64,000 bases of DNA from Pseudisothecium myosuroides (lineage: Eukaryota > Streptophyta > Bryopsida > Hypnales > Lembophyllaceae). Location of the stretch: positions 27,259,288-27,323,287 of the forward strand of contig OX637288.1 of the NCBI GenBank assembly GCA_951799445.1, written 5' to 3'. Of this stretch, positions 32,769 through 44,992 are shown piece by piece (the first letter of the stretch is position 1; every line of letters starts with the position of its first letter). The notes below the pieces were generated by a model. That model saw only the letters and a program-made list of their open reading frames with translations, did not search any database and was not told the origin of the DNA. Position numbers and translations under genes: made by a program.

Positions 32769-34084
32769 CCCTCGCTCTGCACACAGTACGTCCTGCCAAC
32801 GGACGTCTGACAATTAAATTCTACTTTTTTGTTACAGAAATTCATGCACCAAGCAGATGACGTCTGTATATTAATTCAATACGCATATGACCTCGATCAC
32901 CACCAGAACTGCGTTTCAAAAGCAGATCTATGCAACCAAACTGGAGATCGATTGATGCCAAATCAAATAGACAAAGTTGTACTCCGCATCTTGACTCCAG
33001 CTAGCTAGCTAGCGAAGTTCCAGCCACTCAAATGACACGTAGTACTGGAGTACAACATTTCAAAACGTAAAAAGATCAGATCGATTTAAACAAACGTCGA
33101 CTCATTCATTGCGTCAAGAAATCTTTCCACTCCTTACCTGAGCTACTTTTCAGTCAAACCGATCGATCGATCGATCGACAGATCAGACCAGATCGAGCTA
33201 CTAGAACTGGTGAATGATCGACAACGTAGTGAATCGAACAGAAATTAAATCTAGGAACAACGGCAAAATAAAGGAGACCCAGATTGCCTGCAAATCAATC
33301 AGGAGTGCGGTTCCACCTGGAAGTACCGACCCTATATAAGTTGTTACGATCATGCAGCCAGGAAGGTGCGCTGGGAGATCTGGAAGGGACTGGACAAAGG
33401 AGCAAGGAAAATACTTGCCAAAAATAATAATGATTATTTATAAGAAATACTGTTGGAGATCAGGGTTATTTCAGGAACGGAGTGGAGGAAGGTGCTGGCG
33501 AAGCATACTTGAAGCGAGCATATTGCGGTTGAGTATCTCGTTAAGCTTAGTTTTCTAGATCCGGGTCTACCGGATTTGTTGCACTCTTGGAGCTTGTGTG
33601 AGAGTGTGAGTTGATATAGAGGAGCTTCAATGGATGGAAAATAATCATGGAAAATGGAACTCATGTCAGTTCTGAATCGTGGGAGACCGCTCAGTGTCTT
33701 CGATCAGGTCGAGTCGATAGTAGTTCAACGAGCCAATTCTTCCTTATCTCTTATGGATGAAGAAAGGACAAATATAGGGATAGGGAATGCTTTTCCTCAC
33801 TAGTGTTACTCTGCCCCAAACATAGAGAGAAAGGTGACTTTGAATTCCCCAAATTTCCCCTCCTTTAGGAAATTGGGCCTTGAGTTCCCTAAATATTTAA
33901 GCATAGAGAACCTTGGTGGGGAATTTTCTTTCCTATCCTGATGAATTTTATCCGGATACGGATAGGGAATGTCCTTGGTGGGGATGCTCTAATGCGGAGG
34001 CCGTTTTGACCCCCGTTTTACCTTGAAGAAAATGCAGGAACTTTTTATTTGCGATGCATGATAAAATTTGCAAATTTTGAATTC

Positions 34085-34394
34085 ATGGCCAATTTCATTA
34101 AAATGGCGGTATTCCGTTAATTTGGCACTTTTAGCAGTTCAAACCGCCCAGTCTAAATTGCTTTTTCTGTACCCAAATCTAAACCTGTATTAGATTTTTG
34201 AAATCTACATTTATCCCAGATATTTAAAATCTCTACCAATCCTAGATTTTTCAATCTGCATGGTCTGATATCTATGTCAGTTTTAGATTTCTGAAATCTG
34301 AAAATGACCTAGATGTTAGCAATGTATACTTGTCCTAGATGTCACGGTGTGAAAATGGCACATGGAATACCGCCATTTTAATGAAATTCGCCAT
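34085..34394. mobile_element. ATGGC-ended MITE, copy 1
   Basis: The ends read ATGGCCAATTTCATTAAAAT and, inverted, ATGGCGAATTTCATTAAAAT, and the match continues through GGCGGTATTCC. A 4-bp duplication ATTC flanks it (34081-34084 and 34395-34398). A paralogous sequence near 37060-37100 carries ATTC once without the element, an empty-site equivalent. Confidence 0.8.
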
Positions 34395-34453
34395 ATTCAT
34401 ACTTGCAATCAGAGAATCCAAATTAGTTAGGGGGGGGTAAAGAAATAGATTAA

Positions 34454-35196
34454 TGGGTGAATGCAAGAAACACCTACCGATTTTGTTGCGTACTTGCGTT
34501 TTCATAGTACTCGTGATTTTTTTCCTGGAGTACTTTAAAATTAGAAAAATAATTTTTAAAAAATTAAAAAAGTATGGCTAATGTATACACCTTTAAGATG
34601 AAAGTAACCACCAAAGGAAATGCATAGAAAAATTCTCTAAGCAGGAGAACTAGAAAAGTGCCAAATCTCAAGAAAATGGATATTTTGATGTTTTAATTAG
34701 TTAAAAATAGGAAAAAAAAGTAAATACATAAAATGAAAATTGGCCATTTCTAACAACTCTACGGAGATGGTCATTCACCCAAAAAAAAATCCAAAATAAT
34801 ATTTTATATGTTACAAAATGCAAGTACAAAGAAACACACTTTGTGGACTTTCATACCACATAAAATTAATTATTTTTAGAATCCCTTTGGAAAATAGCTA
34901 CAAATCTATTAGAAGACCATTCTTTCCAAATTTCAGTTCAAAATTCGTTTTTTTGGGTACTAAATAGTATTTAAAAACTCCAAATTGGCAAGTGTAATAT
35001 AAAATTGGGGGCTATTTTTGGATAGTAAAATGTTCTTGAAAATTACAAAAAAACTAGGCAAAGTGTATAATAGTCATGAGTACCTTATTTATAAATCTTG
35101 AGTCATTTAGAGCCAAAACGCAAAAGTTATGGCCAAAAAACAAATCAAAATGTAGAGTGTGATGCAAAATAGTACAAGTGTTTATTGCATTCACCT
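34454..35196. mobile_element. 743-bp MITE with GGTGAATGCAAGAAACAC ends
   Basis: The left end TGGGTGAATGCAAGAAACAC and inverted right end AGGTGAATGCAATAAACAC match with few differences. TAA flanks both sides (34451-34453 and 35197-35199). A 3-bp TAA duplication fits PIF/Harbinger-type elements, but no transposase is present. A similar element is nested at 52017-52778. Confidence 0.6.
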
Positions 35197-35737
35197 TAAT
35201 CAAGCACAAAATAAGGGATCTTTTTTTTACATTCCCCCTTGGTTGGACCTCCAAATAAGCCTTATTCCACTACTAAAGACTTGACCCTTCAATCAGCTCT
35301 CAATAAAGGGCATTTAAGGGATCCGCACCTAAATGAGATCTCCTTTTCTTTTTCTTTTCTTGCACACAAAGAAATATTCTTTGAATTCAAAGGCAAGAAA
35401 AATAGTACAACAACGCCACTTGGCAATTTGCCAAGCTAAGAAACATAGCCACCCTTACTTGCCAAACTTGGCAAGCTCAAATTTTCCATCTAATTTTGAA
35501 GAGCCCTCAATGTCCTTGTCCTTCACCCTAGCTCACCAAGCACGGCCCATAAGCAATCAGGTGACCACTCATCAACAAGAATAAAGGATAAAGTAACTAA
35601 ACTTGGGATGAACAATGATTTCAAAGACCATTCCTTGACACACTAGGATTGAGTGTCAAGATAATATTGTGAGGGACATGTAACACTTTTCATCTACATT
35701 TGAAGAATATTAGACCTCTAGCAAATAAGGTATGTCC

Positions 35738-35827
35738 GTATGTGCACCTAAAAGTAATTCTCTCCTAATTGTGATAGCTATAGATAGGTATAGCAATTAG
35801 GAGAGTATTACTTTTAGGTACACATAC
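35738..35827. repeat. 90-bp near-perfect hairpin
   Basis: The left arm GTATGTGCACCTAAAAGTAA pairs with the right arm GTATGTGTACCTAAAAGTAA (inverted). Pairing continues through CTCTCCTAATTG to a short loop, with about three mismatches over 40 bases. It could be a tiny MITE or encode a microRNA-like foldback. Confidence 0.6.
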
Positions 35828-36765
35828 TTTAAGGGTGGCCATGCTCTAACCAGTTCCAGATGGAGGCTTTTCCTCCCACTTGACGCTCAATCCTTCTCTG
35901 GAGCAAATAGCTTCAAATTGCTTCCATCTTCTATCAAAGTGTTTAGGAGCTTGCTATTGAGACAAACACCTTTTTTGCAAACTAGTAATTTTGAATACAA
36001 TTTGGAAAAATAGCACATGACAATATTAGCAAAACATAATACCTTTCCAACATGGACAGGACCATTGTCTGGTTATACAATGTTATCCATCAAGAGGTGA
36101 TTAGACAGGACTTGCACGGCTTGATGCCTTAGTAGGCGGCTGTATGCACAACATCGTTTACCAATGAGTCCAAAGTCCCATTTGCATTCTTGAAAAGGGG
36201 ACCCCGACAATGAACGAAATTGTCTTCTATGGCTCCTGTGTCACTGAACTCCAATCCTTGAACTAACTCACAAGCCCCTCCCTCCTTCCTTCCTTCCTTC
36301 CCCTCCCAAACCTCTAGCAAAGCATAATACCTTCCCAGCATGGTGAGCACCATTGCCTGCATGGTTTTTCTACAATGTCACAATGTACTGTAGTTCATCA
36401 ACCCTTCGAGGTCATCCCCTCTCTTCTACTCGCTGTCAATTTTTTTTCAAACTAAAAAGCACCTAGGTTACAAATTGTGTAAAGACCCATTGTACTGTAC
36501 TGGAAGAGTTCACAGCACTGAATGTCATTTGAAATGCACATTGTTATTTGGGTCCCACCAGCTGGGTCCCACCCTCCACAGAACCTTCTAGAAGATTCCC
36601 TGGTTCTTTAATTGCACCGGAAAGCTTGGATCCCGCCTGAGGGAGACGGACCAAATAACGATTGTCTCCCTCATGTATGTGTGGTGTACATTTTTGTTCT
36701 GGAATGTATCCCATGGGTGTAATAAGGATAGAATTGGGGTTGGGGTGGTAATAGGTTGGTTCAAC

Positions 36766-36916
36766 TTAACCCTTTGAAGGAAGATGAGGCTGAAAAGTGG
36801 TGGATGGATGGCTTCATTGTTTAGTGTAGAAAGGAAGAATGCACCTATTGGTTCAATAATTGGAGTGGTTTTGGTGACTACCTTGGTCATGGGGGAATGT
36901 GTCCTTTAAAGGTTAA
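36766..36916. mobile_element. Short TTAA-flanked MITE, copy 4
   Basis: The left end TTAACCCTTTGAAGGA and inverted right end TTAACCTTTAAAGGACA are similar to the other TTAA MITE ends. The element is only about 150 bases long. The match is weaker than in copies 1 and 3. Confidence 0.35.
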
Positions 36917-39900
36917 GGGAAACCGGCCTATGACAAGTAAATGATCCATCACATGTAACTAGGTGGATCAAGGGGAGGAATTGACACCCCCTATTGTTGC
37001 TCATTATTGCTGCAACTTAATCCTCAAGAAAGTACTAGAATTTTTTATACACGGCTCATAATAGAATTTGAAAATTTTGAATTCGTATTTGCAATCAAAG
37101 GCCTTCAAAAAGAGAGGAGAGGTGGTGAAATACCAAATAGCGTGGCATAAAATCAAGGGCAATTTTTTACATTTATTCTCAGCAAGGGCAATCATGAAGG
37201 GGATCAATCCTCTCTAGTTGCATTGGGGAATGATGGTGGTGGAGTGAATAGTGATTGTTATAGGAACTTCCACCTTTAGAATGTAAAGTCATCACAAGAA
37301 GTGGCCTATTTTAATCCTTAAAAAATAAGATGGTTACTGTGAAAATTTGGGGGTACTGTGTAAATTATTTGCTTAGAAGAAACCAAGAGCACTCAATGGA
37401 GGTCTAACACTGTGCAAAAGCTTTCTTTTTCCTCACTAAATTGCAAGGATAAACATCTCTACTTCTATCTTACATAGAAGGATTCTCTGTCATTCATTGG
37501 ACAATAAATGTCTACTATGTTGTTTAAGGATTAAGCCTTCATATTGTAGCCCTATTAGGAAATATTGTGACTGCTTTAGGTGAGTAAAATGGCCTGATTA
37601 TGGATACATTTTTGGGGGGGTTGGGAATAGTCTAGAGATTCTTTGGGGCCAAATGGATAAGTCACTTCTAAAATTTATAACAAATTTGTACTTTGTCAAA
37701 AATATAAAATTTCAATTGCTCACCCTATACATTCCTCACATTTGCCTATACGTAGATTTTTTTTTTTTTAAAAATTTCAACAATACCACAAGGCAAACCA
37801 ATCATTTTGCGTGTCATAGGCTAGTTTACCTTAATTGCAAATTGAGCATAGCTTTTGTTATGTGACATAATTTAATATTTTTCAATAAGATCCAAAAATG
37901 TCACATGGATTTTTTGGGAGTCACCAAAATTGTTTGTTGGACAAACATTTGTGACAAATATGCTTTTTCAGTATGTATCTTAATTGGGATTCGGAGGACA
38001 ACAAAATTTACCAGTCACTTGTAGCACCCTATATGAAGGTCAGATTCAATATAAATTAAGTCATTCTTGAAATATAGAAATTCAATTACAGCACCTAAGT
38101 GTTGAATCAAACTTTCTTGTATAATTTACTATTTTTAGTTGCTATGAGGAAGATCCTTTCAAATATTTACCATATCAAATGATCAAAGGGGACAAGAGTC
38201 ATTATTGACTATAGCAAATAAGCAAGTCATAAACTGGAAGGGGATAATTACTAGAAAAGAGAAATTGATTTTGTTGCGTTTCGACTATCTTATTATGAAC
38301 TTTTGAGGATATATATATGATATAATGCTAAAAATAATGTACTCCCAAATATTCAACCTAAAAAATTCTCTAAACATTATAAAAAAAAATAGAGAATCTA
38401 AAATATTAAAAATAGGTATATTCATATTAGTATTTTTGAAAAATAAATACTAATACTAATACTAATAATAAAAATATGGACATTTTTCCAAACTTGTGGG
38501 GCTTCTAATTAACTAGTTACATCTTGTCTGAAGTCTAAAAAAAATTGCAAGCTCCAAGTGGATACAAAGATAGCACACTTTGAAGACATATGCAAACTAG
38601 AGAATTTTTTTTAAACATTAGTAAGTTCAATTCATGTAATCCTTGTGGATGAATTCGGATTCCAACTTTTAGCTTCAAATATTCAATTATAAGCCAACAA
38701 GAGTATTACTTCTCCTCAAATGATTAGGGGGACATCCAATTGGAGGTTGTTTAAAAATAATAAATTATTTTTGATAAAAATGAAAAAATATAAAAATATA
38801 TATTACAATTTTATGTACCTTAGTTATCAATTCATTTGGGATATTTGTAGGTATAATGTAAAAAGTATAGTTGAAAGACATATTCCTCTACAAGGAGAGA
38901 TAAGAACCGGTACATTCAAATGTTTTTTGCAATTGCCTAGGGATGTATTTGATGAACAATTGGAACATTCCAATGACTTGACAACCTTGATTGCTTCTTA
39001 TTGGCAAGTGAAGGAGGGCTCTAGTGTATTATTGTTAGCATTATTTGGAGACAACATTATTGAATAAGTTGTGAATTTTCAAAGTGTTAATTATAGGCAT
39101 TTTATAAATTGTCACTAAACTTTAGTATTCAAACAATGTTCATCTTCAAAAATCAAATCTTCATTTTAGGCAAGAATCTTGAGGTGAAACTTTTTGGTCA
39201 AATGAATGATGATTTTGGAGTGTTTACTTTTACTTTAGTTTGTTTGCAATACAAACAGTTGAGCTTCTTTAATAATTAACTTTATTTTTGTATGAGATGA
39301 TACTAAATATAAGATTATTTACATTGTAGGTCTTCTTTTAGATTTTGCCATATATATATAATTTTGCTTCATAGAAATGAATGTATTTGATAATTGAATA
39401 GAGCAGTTGTACCCTTACAACTTAAACATTCAATTAAATAAAAAAATTGGATGTATGAATTGGAGATTTAGATGGATTAGACGATGGAAAAAGGAATGAA
39501 AAGTTTCCCATTGAAATAGGAGAAATACAAAATTGTGTTGCTTTTTACATCTTTAAACTTCAAAATCTCTTGTTGCGTGCAACTCTGCATTCAATGCTTG
39601 ATTTGATAAAAGATAATTCACTACTAGAAAATGACGTCCAAATCAACCAAAAATAAACAAGTTATTGTAGAATTCAATACCATTATGACCAATTTTACAA
39701 TTTTTTTGTTCCTTTTGCACAAATTAATAAAATGGCCACATTATTTTTGTTGATTTGAATAGTACAACGACCAAACAATAGATTTTTGTTGATTTTTTTG
39801 CAATCTTTCGGAATGTCATTTGGACAATGTTTAATTCACCGTGGTTGGAATTCTATGTACAGTGAATCTATTTATTTTTGAAACTTAATCATTTACAATT

Positions 39901-40465
39901 TACTAGTTTTTGAACTCAGAAGACTTTGGCCCGGCCATTTTGGCATAGTAAAATAACTTTTTTCAGAAAACTTTGAACTTAAAAAAGTTAGAAAATTAAG
40001 CTAAATTTCATGTCCAAAAATCCATTTGTGATTTTAAGCCTTCAATCAAAAGTTATAGACAAAATTTAGAGAGGCATTAGAAGAGAATTCGGGTCCAGCG
40101 ATGCCCAAATTGAAAATGGGCTAATATTGGAGAAGGTACAATAGAAATTAGGAAATATTTCCACATGGCTGTTTACAATATGGAACCTTAGGTGATGACA
40201 TAGGATTTGGAGGCGTTGCAACCAGTAGAAGCAAATTAGCAAAGAATAATAAAGAATGATGGCATCATGAAAATTGTCCCTTGGGTCTTTTAAAATAGAC
40301 ATTGTTGCCAACGGTTGTATTGAATTGATATGACTTCCTACATGGCAGCACTCATCCTTGTACCCGAAATACACTATTAAATTGGACATCCTCATTGCTT
40401 GAAGTGGCAAGCTGCCAACATGGACTTGGTTTGTACAAGACAAGGCTCCTAAATTGATGCCATAT

Positions 40466-41591
40466 CACTAGTAGAAAAACAGTGCCCAAATCAACAAAAC
40501 ATCAACATATTTGTGTTGAAGTGGATACTACATTGTCCATTTTTACATTTTTTTGTTGATTCTGGTAGACATTACCGAAATCAACACTTTTTTTTGTTGA
40601 TTCGGATACTGCAACTCTAAAGTAACAAAAAAATCAACACTTTTTTGTCCATTTTGACTTAGGAGAATCTCAAGTAATTTTTTTCATTTGAAAAATGTTT
40701 AAATCACCAAAGTTAGTATTCTATGTACAATTTTTTTAAAATTTTAAACTTTATCATTCACAATTCGGTGTTTTTTTAAACCAGCAAACTTTAGAGGCCA
40801 TTTAGGCATAGAAAAAAAACTTATTTCAAAAAACTTCCAACTAAGAAAAGTTTTTAAATCAAACTAAATTTCATCTCCAAAAATCCGTTTGCAATTCAAA
40901 GTCTTTAATCAAAAGTTATGAATGAATTTCAGAGAGGGGTTAAAATGAACTTTTTTTTGACATTTTTAAACACCCTCTCTGAAATTTATTCATAAATTTT
41001 GATTTAAGACTCCTAATTGCAAACGTATTTTTGGAGATGAAAGTTAGTTTGATTTAGAAGCTTTTCTTAGTTGGAAGTTTTTTGAAATAAGTTGTTTTTC
41101 TATGCTTAAATGGCCTCTGAAGTCTGCTGAGTTTGAAAAACAAATGGAAAAAACTAGTTCTAACCAAATAAATAGAAACGTAACCCAATCAAGCAAATGT
41201 ACATGGATGCATGGTGTGTTGGTAAAGGCCTTGACCCCTAAGCAAGGGGTGCAAGGTTCAAACCCCGTTGGCACCACTTACTTAGGTGGTGGCTTCCTAT
41301 TGGTTTGATTGGCCTAGGTGGCGGCTTGTCTAGGTGGTGGATTTCCATCAATTGACCGGCCTAGGTGGCATTTTTGGTGATGACATGGCACTTACCATGT
41401 GTCAATTTCTATTTCTATATGGCCGAATTTTTTTTTTTTTTTTTTTTTCATTTTTGACTTGACCAAATCAACAAAAAAATCAACACTTTCTCGTTAACAA
41501 ACTACCCAAATTAACTCGTCCAAATCAACAAAAAAATCAACACTTTTATGTTGAATTTTTATTAATTTGGTCATTGAATTTTCTACTAGTG
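40466..41591. mobile_element. CACTA-like non-autonomous element (inner), 1126 bp
   Basis: The ends read CACTAGTAGAAAA and, inverted, CACTAGTAGAAAA, perfect over 13 bases. TAT flanks both sides (40463-40465 and 41592-41594), the 3-bp duplication expected of CACTA/En-Spm elements. AAATCAACAAAAAAATCAAC words fill both subterminal zones. A long internal inverted repeat spans 40765-40940 and 40975-41140. Confidence 0.8.
41209..41276 (+). repeat. tRNA-like sequence inside the CACTA-like element
   Basis: The string TGTTGGTAAAGGCC resembles a pol III A box and GGTTCAAACCCCG a B box, 35-40 bases apart as in tRNA genes. Between them ACCCC and GGGGT can pair around a 7-base loop TAAGCAA, but the base before the would-be anticodon is A instead of T. 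T-stem pairing is poor. It is therefore tRNA-derived, not a functional tRNA. The outer element has a more degenerate copy. Confidence 0.5.
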
Positions 41592-42727
41592 TATAAGCAT
41601 CTCATGAATGCATTGTTGCCAACTCCGCTCATACTACTAGCATCCCATTAGACCATAACTTTGATGGCAACGTGCAACATAGACCTCTGGAATGAAATTT
41701 CTTCATTTATACAAACCAGACAATTCATTTTCAAGCCAAAAGTACTAGGCATGTTGAGACCCCAATTATCCTTTAATGGGTAACATGGAATATTATCTTT
41801 GACATTTCAAACATCCTCTTTGAATTTTGTCCATAAATTTTGATTGTAGGCTCAATATCACAAAAAAAATTTGGACATGAAATTTAGTTTAATCTTCTAA
41901 CGTTTTCAGTTCAAAATTTTCTGAAAAAGTTATTCTACTATGCCAAATTGGCCATCAAAGTCTATTGAGTGCAAGAATTACTGCATTGCAAATGGATAAG
42001 TAAAATAAATAAATTTATATTGCATTTTACATGCAATTGCAATGGTATTGTGATGGTTGGAGGCATGGGCACTTGACCACGAGGGCTTGGGTTTGATTCT
42101 AGTAGGCGACTACGGTGGCTTGTTCGCGCAGCGGGCTGCCATGGTGGCCTATCCATGTAGTGGAGCGGCCTCGTGGCCATTTCTATATGGGCTACCGGCG
42201 TGGCATGGTTTCACATAGCAATTTTGGGTCATCCGCATAGAATATTTTAATATTTTTAATATTTTCTTTTCTTTTTGGATGTGACCAAATCAATGGGTTT
42301 TTTGTTCAATACTATCCAAGTCAACATTTTCAAATCAACAAACAAAATAAATACTTTTTTGTTGAATTTTTGTTGATTTTGACACAGATTCTCTAGCAGT
42401 GTAAGTGTTTTAATAGGTGCAAATAGCCTAGAATGGCATAAATTACTCTTCTTAATTTTTGTAGAATTACACTCATTTTTATAAAATGAGATGGAATTTT
42501 TTTTGAAATTACAACTGAGTAACCTTTGTTTTCACCTTCCAATTGTATATGTCTTGATGCACACCTCCAATTTTTGATTTTTTGTTAAAAGATTTTAGTA
42601 TGTATGGGTTCAATTAGTCTAAGAAGGTACTCTGTTCAATTTATTCAAATAATTAAGCCATCAAATTCAACCAAATTTATCACAAAAATGTCAAAAATTG
42701 AGGTGGAAACTTGAATGAGGCTTGTAG

Positions 42728-43840
42728 GATATGTAGGTGATTGCAAAAAACACCCATCCTATTTTTTGTCACAAGTTCAATGCAAAAGTTGTTTTGTGCC
42801 AAAAGTATTGCAAAAATGATTGAAATCATTGAATGAACATGAAATTCAGAAATAAGCCTCCCATAGCAATAGAAAATGTACTTAAATTATTTCAATTTTT
42901 TTCAACATTAATTCAATAGGTGAGATTGAAATTTTAATATAACCCATACAATTTTGATGGATTCTAGGACTATTAAGTACCTTTTTTGAAGAATTCTGGT
43001 CTTAGATTTGGTACACTAGCTCTTCTAATAGAAATATACCTTCTCAAGAGAGGAATTTCCAAAAACATGTTCCAAGTGTGTTCTGCATTGGCCTAAAGTG
43101 TATCATATTTAAATTGAATTTATGTTGAATTAAAAATGTTTTTTTCGTTCTAGCTTTGATATTCCCTTTTTATTTGGTCTAAGTTGGCAACAATGGCCAT
43201 TTTAAAATAAAATTTTCAAGTGCATTTTCTAATTTAAAAAAATAAAAATGCAACATTCTTATTTTTTAGTATAAATTGTAGCATGTGGCTCAAAATAGTG
43301 ATTTCAAGGTACACAAAAAGACTCAATTATAGTAGGTGATTTCAAGAATGAGTGGTTTATTTTGTTACACTGGCAAAATTGGGTTTGTCTTTTGCTATAA
43401 ATTTTGAATTATGAACCCAATGCCAAAAACAATTTTTTTTTTCTAATTGTCTTGATTGTAATTGTATCCCTCATTATTCAAAAAATATAAAAATTATTTT
43501 ATATTTAAAAATCAAATTTGTTAATTTGTCACACTTTCAAGTTTAGGGTTTTTTAATACCATTGAGAGGTTTAAGTTAAGGATTTCCAGCTAAAATTCCT
43601 ATGGTATATTTCAATAGTAGGGGGACATGTTCCTACCAAAGGACATCTAAAAATACATTGTTTTATATCCTCTACTTCTTGCAAATAGGCCTCCTTCATG
43701 TGCGCACTTATAAACAATAGAAATGGTTTTGACCTCATTTTTTTGGTTGAAACTCATCACTAGGAAGTCTTTCTAAATGGCCAATTATTAATTTTTTAAT
43801 AATTATTTTTCCTATTTTTTATAGATGAAAACATTGAAGT
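42728..43840 (+). repeat. Dispersed repeat, copy 2 (partner at 27955-28720)
   Basis: Blocks 42728-42950 and 43330-43840 match copy 1. The intervening 380 bases are absent from copy 1, so one copy has an insertion or the other a deletion. Confidence 0.55.
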
Positions 43841-44561
43841 ATTTTTCATAGCTTTTAGTGAGTTCATTACTTTTCATAGCGTCCCTACTTTGCTGTAAAA
43901 TTAGTAGAATGAATTTGGATTCCACATCATTTAGTGGACGTGTCCTAGAAATCAAGTTGCACATGTATCTCTTCCAACATTTTGACTTTCCTTATGTTTA
44001 ATTTTCCTTGAATTCAACAAAGTGGCTTATTAAATTCCAAAACCATTCGGCTTCAAGAAATTTAATTATTTTTCGCCAGAAGTGACCTCAAGCTATGATA
44101 TTGGGAAGCGACTACAGCGAGGATTCCGAGAAATTTTTGTAGGCAAGGGTGCATGGTGTTGTAACGCGTCAGACACCATTTCGAGTGGGAAACAGGATTC
44201 CTTCAGACTGGATTTTAGAACTTCCACTTCTGTTGCAACAGAGAAGGATGAAGAGTTTCTCTTTGCTCTCGTCGGGAGAAGTTGGCTATCGCATATGCTT
44301 ATCTGCACACCTTTTCGTGAACGAATTTTGCATTTACAAGAATCTTAGGGTGAGGTCAGATTATCATACAACAACCAAATTGATCTTCAAAGTGATTAGA
44401 ATCGCTCTAGAAAAGAGATTGTAGTCAAGGATGCGAATCGCTTTCATCATCTGATCAAAGATGGCTTGTGTTGTGTTCTGGTAAAGATTACTTGGTCATC
44501 AGTTTGGCAATCTCGATTGATTGTGAGCATATGTATGTGGAGCACAGGTCAATTTTCTCAC

Positions 44562-44651
44562 AGCCTTCGTGATGATCATCTTTCACTGTCTCTGACTGTA
44601 TTTGATGATCTCGTTTGTATTTGACGATGTTTGATGATCATCACGAAGGCT
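44562..44651. repeat. Perfect 19-bp inverted repeat downstream of the SLAC1-like gene
   Basis: AGCCTTCGTGATGATCATC (44562-44580) recurs exactly inverted at 44633-44651 around a 52-base loop. A dinucleotide AT/AG run follows. It lies about 340 bases beyond the SLAC1-like stop codon. Confidence 0.7.
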
Positions 44652-44992
44652 CATATATATATAGAGAGAGAGAGATATAGTAATAGGTGATTCTCAACAA
44701 CGCCTTCTCATTATTTTGTGTTGACCCTCAAGGCACCAGTAAGTTGATGTATTGTTAATGTACCTACAAGCGAAGTGCAATGTTCCGGTGTTTTTGAAGT
44801 GCTTCTCCATATTTGCTATTGAGTATAATTCCAGATACCTCTATTATTGACAAGGGATGAGCTGGTTGCTGTCAACATGTATATTTTCAATGTGATACAA
44901 GAATGAATAATGTCATGTAATATGAAAATGTTCTCGAAATTTCAAATGATTTGCAAGCCTGGCTCGAGCTTTCAAAGAATAATAGAAGTCCT

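Larger units (their letters stand above)
39619..42401. mobile_element. CACTA-like non-autonomous element (outer), interrupted by a related copy
   Basis: The left end starts CACTACTAGAAAATGACG and the inverted right end CACTGCTAGAGAATC. Both are followed by repeats of an AAATCAACAAAAA word. Internal inverted repeats (39900-40075 and 41815-41990) match those of the inner copy. No target duplication matches (ATT against TAA). The element is non-coding apart from tRNA-like sequence at 42048-42107. Confidence 0.55.
32769..44992. other. Gene-free, transposon-rich 12-kb region
   Basis: It contains the FSP1-like promoter, GATC and CTAG microsatellites (about 33000 and 33164), and several MITEs and CACTA-like elements listed separately. 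Short ORFs, including a 115-codon one at 38720-39067 and an 88-codon one at 44082-44348, show no domain I recognise. A CTATATAAG at 33332 has no gene attached to it. Confidence 0.6.

Noticed and set aside
33332..33340. CTATATAAG as promoter of a plus-strand gene
   Set aside because: No coding frame with recognisable content follows, so the TATA-like word is not annotated.
38720..39067. 115-codon plus-strand ORF as a gene
   Set aside because: No recognised motif and surrounded by transposon-rich AT sequence; not supportable from sequence alone.
41209..41276. Functional tRNA gene
   Set aside because: T-stem pairing is poor and the base before the would-be anticodon is A instead of T; kept only as tRNA-like.
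39619..42401. Target duplication of the outer CACTA-like element
   Set aside because: Flanking triplets are ATT and TAA and do not match, so the exact outer limits remain uncertain.
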